Below, piece by piece: positions 43,977 to 50,646 of a DNA stretch of 64,000 nt. This DNA comes from Gammaproteobacteria bacterium (ex Lamellibrachia satsuma) (GTDB lineage: Bacteria; Pseudomonadota; Gammaproteobacteria; Chromatiales; Chromatiaceae), in contig CP053680.1 in NCBI GenBank assembly GCA_019623805.1, forward strand, positions 2,706,001 to 2,770,000, in the 5' to 3' direction. Position 1 is the first letter of the stretch. Every line of letters starts with the position of its first letter. The notes below the pieces were generated by a model. The model searched no databases. It was not told where the DNA came from and saw nothing but the letters and a program-made list of their open reading frames with translations. A program made the position numbers and the translations under genes.

Positions 43977-44234
43977 TTACTTATGCATCGACTCCTTCAT
44001 TTTGCCATCGTTCATTTTTTTCATCGGCTCCATCGAGTGTTCCATCTTTTCATCCATCCCATCGGACATCTTCATATCCTTCTGCATGGTGTTGTCGTCG
44101 GTCATCTCCATCATGCCGTCTTTCTTCATCGACATGTCGTCATCCATCATGGGTGCGGCGCTGCTCGCAGTCATGGCCGCAGCCAGTGCAACGAAAGTCA
44201 GGCCTTTAAGTGTACTGGAAAATTGGGTTTTCAT
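43977..44234 (-). CDS. Secreted methionine-rich small protein
   Basis: An 85-residue protein. AGGAGA precedes the ATG at 44234. Signal peptide about 1-27 (LKGLTFVALAAAMTASSAA), then a mature part of about 58 residues with 17 methionines, many Asp/Lys and one His, no Cys and no recognised fold (MMDDDMSMKKDGMMEMTDD ... EKMEHSMEPMKKM). Such composition fits a periplasmic metal (Cu(I)/Ag(I)) buffer or a sacrificial target for oxidants, the latter in keeping with the nearby periplasmic msrB. Function is inference. Confidence 0.7.
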   Translation of the reverse strand: MKTQFSSTLKGLTFVALAAAMTASSAAPMMDDDMSMKKDGMMEMTDDNTMQKDMKMSDGMDEKMEHSMEPMKKMNDGKMKESMHK

Positions 44235-44534
44235 CGGGATCTCTCCTGTGGAGGTTGTTTTCATTGGAACAGTGCCGTTTTTCGGTGCTGTTGGAGAGCT
44301 ATTCAAGCAGCTGGGGTTCCGCTGCCAATCACGGAACTGTCACGATTCCATAAACTCGGTGTTCGCGCTATCTTGCCCGAAAGAATCTCTCTTAATTTGT
44401 CATTTCGAATGTAGTGAGAAATCTCATACCCCGGAATCTGCCAGGCGCTTTGTAGCTTGAGATCTCTCCCTGCGGTCGAGATGACAGCAATCCAATGAAT
44501 CAGAAGTTCCCTAATTCATGTCCAAGGAGTTGTT
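44235..44534. other. Divergent gap between Met-rich gene and hyuA
   Basis: 300 bp with no gene. It contains the second 89-bp MITE (44398-44486) and the promoters of both flanking genes, which I could not locate. Confidence 0.5.
44398..44486. repeat. 89-bp MITE-D, copy 2
   Basis: Starts TGTCATTTCGAATGTAGTGA and ends CTGCGGTCGAGATGACA; the reverse complement matches copy 1 (40007-40095) over its full 89-bp length with most differences in the middle. Opposite orientation to copy 1. Confidence 0.8.
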
Positions 44535-46496
44535 TTGAAGATAATCGGCGTCGACACCGGCGGAACCTTCACCGATTTCGTGCTCTACGAAGATGGCGCG
44601 TTGCGCATCCACAAGGTGCTCTCCACCCCGGATGCTCCGGAACGGGCCATATTGCAGGGAATTCGGGAGATGGGACTCGACCCTGATGGGGTAAGGGTGA
44701 TCCACGGCTCTACGGTGGCGACCAATGCGGTGCTGGAGAGAAAGGGGGTGCGTACCGTCTATATCGGCAACCGGGGTTTGGGGGATCTGTTGACTATCGG
44801 TCGGCAGGCACGCCGCGAACTCTACAATCTGCAACCTGCGCCCGAATCGCCTCCGGTGCCGTTTGATCTCTGTCTCGAAACCGGCGGCAGGCTGGCAGCG
44901 GATGGTACGTCCCTAGAGCCTTTGACGGAACAGGATCTGGAGAGACTGGCTCAGCAGTTGGAAGACCTGCAGCCGGAGGCGGTGGCCATCAATCTACTCT
45001 ACTCCTACCTAAACGATAGTGCCGAGCGGGCAATCGAATCGGCGGTGCCGGAGGGTTGTTTCATCTCCCGCTCATCCGAGGTGTTGCCGGAGACCGGTGA
45101 GTATGAGCGGGGTATCGCCACCTGGCTCAACAGTTGGGTGGGGCCACTGGTGACAGGTTATATTGAACGGCTCTGCCGGGGACTGCCGGGGGCCAGGGTC
45201 TCGGTGATGCAGAGTTCCGGGGAGGCGATAGCTGCGGAGCAGGCCGCTTCTCAGGCGGTGCGTATGCTGCTTTCAGGACCCGCCGGCGGTCTGGTAGGTG
45301 CGCGTTATGTGGCCGCAACAGCGGGACGCCGACAGCTGCTGACCTTCGATATGGGCGGGACCTCATCCGATGTGGCGCTTATCGATGGTACGCCCCGCCT
45401 CACGAGTGAAGGACGCATCGGACCCTGGCCGGTGGCGGTTCCCATGGTGGACATGCATACCATTGGCGCGGGTGGCGGTTCCATCGCGCGGCTCGACAGT
45501 GGTGGCATGCTGCAGGTAGGGCCTGAGTCGGCCGGGGCCGCGCCGGGACCGGCCTGTTACGGCCAGGGAGGTCTCGATGCCACGGTTACGGATGCCAATT
45601 TGGTTTTGGGGCGTCTGCGTGCCGATGCCTTTCTCGGCGGGCGCATGCAGCTCGATCTCTCTGCCGCCCACATGGCGGTTGGCCGGTTGGTCGAGGTCAT
45701 GGGAACCACGGTGGATGAGGCTGCTGCCGGCATCATCCGCATCGCCAATGAGCGCATGGTTCGTGCCTTGCGGGTGATCTCGGTGCAGCGCGGGGTGGAT
45801 CCCAGGGGTTTTACCCTGGTCTCTTTCGGTGGTGCCGGGGGGTTGCATGTCTGTGCGCTGGCGCAGGCGTTGGGCATGCGTTCGGCACTGGTGCCGGTAC
45901 AGGCAGGAGTGTTGTCGGCATTAGGGATGCTGGTCGCTCCGCCGGGCCGCCAACTGGTGCGTACCTGGCTGGGGCTATTACATGAGCTTGATGATGCTGA
46001 GCTGCAAAAGGCGTTGCAGAGACTGGGTGAAGTCGGTGTGCAGGCGTTGACCAGGGAGGGATTGGAGCGGTCGCAGATCGAAGTGGAGTATTCACTGGAT
46101 CTGCGCTACCTGGGACAGTCCTACACCTTGAATGTGACTTGGAGCAGCTGTGCCAAAGCCGAGGTTGCGTTTCATGAGCTGCACGAGTTGCGCTACGGTC
46201 ACCGTATGGGTGGGGCGGTGGAACTGGTTAATCTGCGGGCAGCTCTGCGGGGAGCGGAATCTCATATAAGACTGCAACAGTGCCGCACTTTGGAGTCTGC
46301 TGAGGCTAAGGCCGAAGTGAGCCTGTTCGGAGTGGATCAACCTGTGCCGCTTTATGAGCGGGAGACGTTGTTTGCCGAACAGTCGATAGAAGGGCCTGCG
46401 CTGATTGTCGAGACCATCTCAACCACCTGGGTTGCGCCGGGGTGGTCTTGCTTGCTGGATGCGGTGGGTAATCTGCTTCTTGAAAGGAGAACGTAA
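44535..46496 (+). CDS. Hydantoinase/oxoprolinase subunit A-like ATPase
   Basis: A 653-residue HyuA-type protein of the ASKHA ATPase fold. N-terminal nucleotide site GVDTGGTFTDFVLYEDG, middle TFDMGGTSSDVALI, and the metal/active region MHTIGAGGGSIARLDSGG. HyuA enzymes couple ATP hydrolysis to ring opening of hydantoins, 5-oxoproline or acetone/acetophenone carboxylation, normally with HyuB. No HyuB is adjacent, and the next gene is on the opposite strand. The TTG start at 44535 has AAGGAG five bases before it. Its TAA stop lies inside a REP-C repeat. Confidence 0.85.
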   Translation: MKIIGVDTGGTFTDFVLYEDGALRIHKVLSTPDAPERAILQGIREMGLDPDGVRVIHGSTVATNAVLERKGVRTVYIGNRGLGDLLTIGRQARRELYNLQPAPESPPVPFDLCLETGGRLAADGTSLEPLTEQDLERLAQQLEDLQPEAVAINLLYSYLNDSAERAIESAVPEGCFISRSSEVLPETGEYERGIATWLNSWVGPLVTGYIERLCRGLPGARVSVMQSSGEAIAAEQAASQAVRMLLSGPAGGLVGARYVAATAGRRQLLTFDMGGTSSDVALIDGTPRLTSEGRIGPWPVAVPMVDMHTIGAGGGSIARLDSGGMLQVGPESAGAAPGPACYGQGGLDATVTDANLVLGRLRADAFLGGRMQLDLSAAHMAVGRLVEVMGTTVDEAAAGIIRIANERMVRALRVISVQRGVDPRGFTLVSFGGAGGLHVCALAQALGMRSALVPVQAGVLSALGMLVAPPGRQLVRTWLGLLHELDDAELQKALQRLGEVGVQALTREGLERSQIEVEYSLDLRYLGQSYTLNVTWSSCAKAEVAFHELHELRYGHRMGGAVELVNLRAALRGAESHIRLQQCRTLESAEAKAEVSLFGVDQPVPLYERETLFAEQSIEGPALIVETISTTWVAPGWSCLLDAVGNLLLERRT

Positions 46497-46517
46497 GGTG
46501 CGCACGGCGCACTCTAC
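46493..46517. repeat. REP-C hairpin, copy 4, containing the hyuA stop codon
   Basis: GTAAGGTGCGC-ACG-GCGCACTCTAC: the same hairpin as 31885-31909 with one base changed in each arm. The TAA stop of hyuA is bases 2-4 of the repeat. It lies between convergent genes. Confidence 0.7.
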
Positions 46518-46551
46518 CTGATGAATTAAACGCCGCCCAAACTTGAGTTAT

Positions 46552-47769
46552 TTAGGACTCTTGCAGCGCCTGTTGCTCGTCAAAGGCGTGTTCGCTGGCG
46601 AGCAGGTAGATATCGGTGATCTCCGCCACATCGAGGTCTTCGTAATCGGCGTTCTGCCAGTCACCAACCTCATAACCTTTACTGCATTGCAACGCTTTGC
46701 CTGCAGGTCCTTGTTGATCGATCAGGGCATCCTGTATCTCATTTGAGAGGGCAAGCTCTTCGACAATCTCTGCAATCGGCCGGTCCACCAGCAGGTCAAG
46801 AATCGAAAGCAGTCCCACGCTGAAGGCGATCTCCGGTGCGCAACCCCCGTTCTTGGTGACCAGCTGTTCACACATGTGGGCGCGCACAAGGGCAGTGGTG
46901 AAATACTCCTGTGGCTTCTTCTCCATCCGCGAGATCGCCAGCAGACTGGCCCAGGCGCGAATACGCGCCAGCCCCATGAAAACAACCGCCTGTCGGATCG
47001 ATTCGACCTTGCGCGGCAAGGCGATGGCCGCGGAGTTGATATAGCGCAGGATCTTGTAGCTGAGACTGGCATCCTGGGAGATAAGGTTGACCAGATCTTC
47101 GATCTCTGCATCCGGATTATTCAGGGCAGAGAGTAGCCGCAGCACCACCAGTTGGTTCTCCTGCAGGCGTTGGCCCTTGATCACCTTGGGGCGGGAGAAG
47201 TGGTAGCCTTGAAAAAGGTCGAAGCCCAATGCCAGGCACTGCTGATACTCCTCCTCGGTTTCGATCTTCTCAGCCAGTAGTTTTACGTTGTGGTGGCGCA
47301 GGGTGGGAAGTCCCTGTTCAATCTGTTCCAGCGAGAGGGCAGGAAACTCCACCTTGATGATGTCAACCAGTGGCAGTAAAGGATCCCAGACAGGGTCGAA
47401 GATATAATCATCCAGTGCCAGAAGATATCCCCGTTTGGAAAGCTCGGTGACGGCTTCGATCAAATGATCGTCCACGGGAATGTCTTCCAGCAGTTCCATG
47501 ACGACCCGATCTTTGTCGAAAGGAATCTCCGGGTGGTTTAGAAAGAGATTGCGGGTAAGATTGATGAACACGCGGTGGGGACCGGCGACCCGTTCGAGGC
47601 CGATCTCAATGAAGGTATTGATCAGGACTTCGGAAGAGGCAGAGTCCCCGTCAAACTGTTGCTGGACGTTGCTGCAGTTGTTGGTGCCCTGGCGAAAAAG
47701 CAGTTCATAAGCGTAGACTTGCATCTTCCGGTCGAAGATTGCTTGTCGCCCTACGTAGATGTCCTTCAT
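46552..47769 (-). CDS. EAL-HDOD signalling protein (YuxH type)
   Basis: A 405-residue cytoplasmic protein: EAL-like domain about 1-200 (IYVGRQAIFDRKMQVYAYELLFRQ), HDOD domain about 205-390 (LNNPDAEIEDLVNLISQDASLSYKILRYINSA, VVFMGLARIRAWASLLAIS). The EAL motif reads ELL and the DDFG motif reads DDYIFD, so phosphodiesterase activity is doubtful and it may be a c-di-GMP or protein-binding regulator. The start at 47769 (MKDIYVGRQ) is family-typical; the longer upstream frame is not. It is a single gene convergent with hyuA. Confidence 0.88.
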   Translation of the reverse strand: MKDIYVGRQAIFDRKMQVYAYELLFRQGTNNCSNVQQQFDGDSASSEVLINTFIEIGLERVAGPHRVFINLTRNLFLNHPEIPFDKDRVVMELLEDIPVDDHLIEAVTELSKRGYLLALDDYIFDPVWDPLLPLVDIIKVEFPALSLEQIEQGLPTLRHHNVKLLAEKIETEEEYQQCLALGFDLFQGYHFSRPKVIKGQRLQENQLVVLRLLSALNNPDAEIEDLVNLISQDASLSYKILRYINSAAIALPRKVESIRQAVVFMGLARIRAWASLLAISRMEKKPQEYFTTALVRAHMCEQLVTKNGGCAPEIAFSVGLLSILDLLVDRPIAEIVEELALSNEIQDALIDQQGPAGKALQCSKGYEVGDWQNADYEDLDVAEITDIYLLASEHAFDEQQALQES

Positions 47770-47885
47770 GATGCAGATTCCGTTGGGGTCAATGGCAATG
47801 GCGGGAAATCTCACCCGCGGCCTCACCCATCTATAGCGTCCATTTTCCTTAAGTCTACAGGGTATCCAACAAAAAAATAGTGGCA

Positions 47886-47913
47886 AAAGAAAACCCGCCT
47901 GAAAGGCGGGTTT
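47886..47913 (-). terminator. Rho-independent terminator of rpmB-rpmG
   Basis: AACCCGCCT-GAA-AGGCGGGTT hairpin; on the minus strand it is followed by TTTTCTTTT. It lies 25 bp beyond the rpmG stop. Confidence 0.9.
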
Positions 47914-47937
47914 CGGTGTCCCAGGGATGCGGGCGCC

Positions 47938-48093
47938 TTATTTGATCTTGGCTTCCTTGTACATCACATGTTTGCGGGCCTTGGGATCGAATTTTTTGAT
48001 TTCCATCTTGCCCGGCTTGCTTCGCTTATTCTTGGTAGTGGTATAGAAGTGGCCAGTGCCGGCGCTGGATACCAATCTGATCTTGTCACGCAT
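47938..48093 (-). CDS. rpmG: 50S ribosomal protein L33
   Basis: A 51-residue ribosomal protein beginning [19 protein letters not shown] and ending [17 protein letters not shown], full length for bacterial L33. It lacks the zinc-binding cysteine pairs, so it is the zinc-independent (C-) form. It follows rpmB by 14 bp, the normal gene pair, and ends before a strong terminator. Confidence 0.97.
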   Translation of the reverse strand: MRDKIRLVSSAGTGHFYTTTKNKRSKPGKMEIKKFDPKARKHVMYKEAKIK

Positions 48094-48107
48094 GATTCAG
48101 TTCTCCC

Positions 48108-48344
48108 TTAGACCTTTTCGCCACGGGCGCGGATGTCAGACAGTACTGCATCGATGCCCTTCTTGTCGATGATACGCATACCTTTAGTAGTGAGCCGCAG
48201 ACGCACCCAGCGGCTCTCACTTTCCACCCAAAAACGATGATAGTGCAGATTGGGCAGGAAGCGGCGTCTGGTCTTGTTGTGCGCGTGGGAAACGTTGTTC
48301 CCTGAGACCGGGCGCTTGCCGGTTACCTGGCAGACTTTTGACAT
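48108..48344 (-). CDS. rpmB: 50S ribosomal protein L28
   Basis: A 78-residue ribosomal protein starting [25 protein letters not shown] and containing [16 protein letters not shown] and [15 protein letters not shown], all standard. The start at 48344 has GAGGT before it; a codon two residues upstream is less likely. It is first in the rpmB-rpmG operon. Confidence 0.97.
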   Translation of the reverse strand: MSKVCQVTGKRPVSGNNVSHAHNKTRRRFLPNLHYHRFWVESESRWVRLRLTTKGMRIIDKKGIDAVLSDIRARGEKV

Positions 48345-48389
48345 TGTCAAAACCTCTAAATTTGTTAACCCTGGGGCGAAAAGCGCGTA

Positions 48390-48418
48390 ATTATGGCAGA
48401 GAGGGGAGGGAGGTGCAA
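48390..48418 (-). promoter_or_regulatory. Candidate promoter of rpmB-rpmG
   Basis: On the minus strand TTGCAC (48413-48418), 17-bp spacer, CATAAT (48390-48395), about 45 bp upstream of the rpmB start. Confidence 0.5.
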
Positions 48419-48497
48419 GGTCAAAGGTGGCAGAGCGAGTTTACCAAATTATTGTTAATATAGTGCTTGATGCGTTTCCGGGTCGACGCAAACATTG

Positions 48498-48546
48498 GAA
48501 ACCTGAAACCTGAAACCTGAAACCTGAAACCTGAAACCTGAAACCT
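48498..48546. repeat. Seven perfect tandem copies of a heptamer
   Basis: The unit GAAACCT is repeated seven times without a mismatch (49 bp). It ends 6 bp before the radC stop codon (minus strand) and is about 80 bp upstream of the rpmB promoter. Not in a coding frame. Confidence 0.95.
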
Positions 48547-48552
48547 GGGGTT

Positions 48553-49227
48553 TCACATCATCCCCCGCTCTGCCAAAGACACCGGCTCACCATCGCCGAT
48601 GACAAAATGGTCCAGCACCCGGATATCCACAAGTGTCAGGGCCTCGCGAATGCGAAGGGTGATCTGCTGGTCGGCCTGGCTTGGCTCTGCGACGCCCGAG
48701 GGGTGGTTGTGGGCAAGAATGAGAGCGGCGGCATTGAGTTCGAGGGCACGTCGAACCACCTCTCGAGGGGGGACGCTGGCGCCGTCGATGGTGCCCCGAA
48801 ACAACTCCTCGTACTCAATTACCCGATGACGATTGTCGAGAAACAGGCAGGCAAAGACCTCGTAGGGATAGTGTCTCAGGCGCGACTGCAGATAGCGTCG
48901 GGATGCGGCAGGACTGGTGAGTGGTTCGCCCCGCTCCAGGTCCTCCTGCAGGTAACGGCGTCCCATCTCCAGGACGGCCTGAAGCTGCGTATATTTGGCG
49001 TTTCCCAGCCCCTTGCTTTGACAGAATCTCTTCTGCCCTGCAGCCAGCAGGTGTCTGAGTCCTCCGTACTCCCTCAGCAGATCCCGAGCGAGATCCACAG
49101 CGGTTTTTCCAGCGACGCCGGTACGCAGGAAGATTGCCAGTAGTTCGGCGTCGGACAGGGCGGTAGCGCCCTTTTGCAGCAGTTTTTCCCTTGGCCGTTC
49201 GGCGATGGGCCAGTCGGTGATTGGCAT
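48553..49227 (-). CDS. radC: RadC-family JAB/MPN protein
   Basis: A 224-residue protein with N-terminal helix-hairpin-helix-like region ([29 protein letters not shown]) and C-terminal JAMM metalloprotease-like domain with the full motif [15 protein letters not shown]. Named for DNA repair, but its biochemical role is unsettled. It lies beside rpmB and divergent from coaBC, the common gammaproteobacterial order. Confidence 0.93.
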   Translation of the reverse strand: MPITDWPIAERPREKLLQKGATALSDAELLAIFLRTGVAGKTAVDLARDLLREYGGLRHLLAAGQKRFCQSKGLGNAKYTQLQAVLEMGRRYLQEDLERGEPLTSPAASRRYLQSRLRHYPYEVFACLFLDNRHRVIEYEELFRGTIDGASVPPREVVRRALELNAAALILAHNHPSGVAEPSQADQQITLRIREALTLVDIRVLDHFVIGDGEPVSLAERGMM

Positions 49228-49421
49228 AAGACCTCCATGTCTTAGATAGGCTTCTATAATTTCGCCCTAAGGTTAGCGGAAAAACGTGTTCTGAGTCACG
49301 AAATCCCGTTTTTTTCCGCCGGCGGGGTTAGTACTTACTCATGCTCTGGATACTGCTGCTTTGCTGCAACAGTCCCATGGGGTACTCTTGCCAATCTGGA
49401 GTCTGTGGTCATTTCAAATCG

Positions 49422-50633
49422 ATGTCTGTGTTGCAGGGAAAAAAGGTTCTTCTCGGTGTTACCGGTGGCATTGCCGCATACAAGAGCGCGGTGTTGCTCC
49501 GTGCGCTGATGCAGGCAGGAGCTATAGTAAGAGTGGTGATGACCCCTGCGGCCCAGGCATTTGTCACGCCCCTGACATTCCAGGCGCTTTCCAAAGAACG
49601 TGTCTATACGGAACTGCTCGACACAGATCAGGAAGCGGCGATGAACCATATCGACCTGGCACGCTGGGCTGATCTGGTTTTGGTTGCTCCGGCCAGTGCT
49701 GACTTCATGGCACGGCTGGCGGCCGGTATGGCGAATGATCTGCTATCCACGCTCTCTCTTGCGACCACCGCTACCATTGTGCTGGCACCAGCGATGAATC
49801 AGCAGATGTGGCTGAATCCCGCCACCCAGGAGAATGCCCGCTTGTTACGGCAGCGGGGGCTTCAGCTGTGGGGGCCTGATGAGGGCGAGCAGGCGTGTGG
49901 TGAGACCGGCCCGGGCCGGATGCTGGAACCCGACGTCCTGTTGGCGCAGGCGGAATCACTTTTTGCTTCTGGATCGCTGCAGGGGAAACGCGTATTGATA
50001 ACTGCAGGCCCGACCCGGGAGTTCATCGATCCGGTGCGTTATGTCGGTAATCGCAGCTCCGGCAAGATGGGTTATGCATTGGCGGCATCTCTGGTGCGGT
50101 TGGGGGCTGAGGTTACGCTCATCAGCGGGCCGGTGGCGCTTACCACGCCTGACCGTGTTCTACGGGTGGATGTGGAGACCGCGCTGCAAATGGAGGAGGC
50201 AGTGATGGCGCGGGCCAGTGCCTGTGACATCTTTGTTGGCGTGGCGGCGGTAGCAGACTATCGTCCCACTGAGATGGCTGCCAGGAAGATAAAAAAGAGT
50301 AGTGAAACCTTGCAACTGAATCTGCGGAAAAATCCGGATATTCTCGCTCTGGTGGCGGCGCTGGATGAAGCGCCCTATACCGTGGGGTTTGCTGCCGAAA
50401 CGGATGATGTGGAAGCCTTTGCAGAGGCCAAGCGACGCGCCAAGAAGGTGGACCTTATTGCGGCGAATCGGGTAGGTGGAAGCAGGGGAGGGTTCGAAGG
50501 GGATGAGAATGCGTTGCTTTTGTTGTGGGAGGGTGGCAGGGAGACAATCCCGATGATGGAGAAACCGGCGGTGGCGGAACGGCTCGCAGAGCGTATCGCA
50601 GAGCGGTATCATATTCAGGCTAACCTGGGATGA
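49422..50633 (+). CDS. coaBC: Bifunctional phosphopantothenoylcysteine decarboxylase/synthetase
   Basis: Makes 4'-phosphopantetheine in coenzyme A synthesis. The protein has 403 residues: CoaC flavoprotein domain about 1-185 (KKVLLGVTGGIAAYKSAVLLR, active-site His in NHIDLARWADLVLVAPASADF, APAMNQQMW) and CoaB ligase domain about 190-400 (GKRVLITAGPTREFIDPVRYVGNRSSGKMGYALA, KIKKSSETLQLNLRKNPDIL). The start at 49422 (MSVLQGKKVLL) was chosen by homology pattern. algC begins 13 bp after its stop; dut, usually found here in relatives, is missing. Confidence 0.96.
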   Translation: MSVLQGKKVLLGVTGGIAAYKSAVLLRALMQAGAIVRVVMTPAAQAFVTPLTFQALSKERVYTELLDTDQEAAMNHIDLARWADLVLVAPASADFMARLAAGMANDLLSTLSLATTATIVLAPAMNQQMWLNPATQENARLLRQRGLQLWGPDEGEQACGETGPGRMLEPDVLLAQAESLFASGSLQGKRVLITAGPTREFIDPVRYVGNRSSGKMGYALAASLVRLGAEVTLISGPVALTTPDRVLRVDVETALQMEEAVMARASACDIFVGVAAVADYRPTEMAARKIKKSSETLQLNLRKNPDILALVAALDEAPYTVGFAAETDDVEAFAEAKRRAKKVDLIAANRVGGSRGGFEGDENALLLLWEGGRETIPMMEKPAVAERLAERIAERYHIQANLG

Positions 50634-50646
50634 TTGACGTACAGTC

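Noticed and set aside
43888..44460. 190-codon plus-strand frame across the Met-rich gene and MITE
   Set aside because: Begins in the IS end, runs antisense through the Met-rich gene and into a repeat. The minus-strand gene has a signal peptide and a ribosome site.
48498..48546. Possible CRISPR-like array
   Set aside because: The repeat unit is 7 bp with no spacers; it is a simple tandem repeat.
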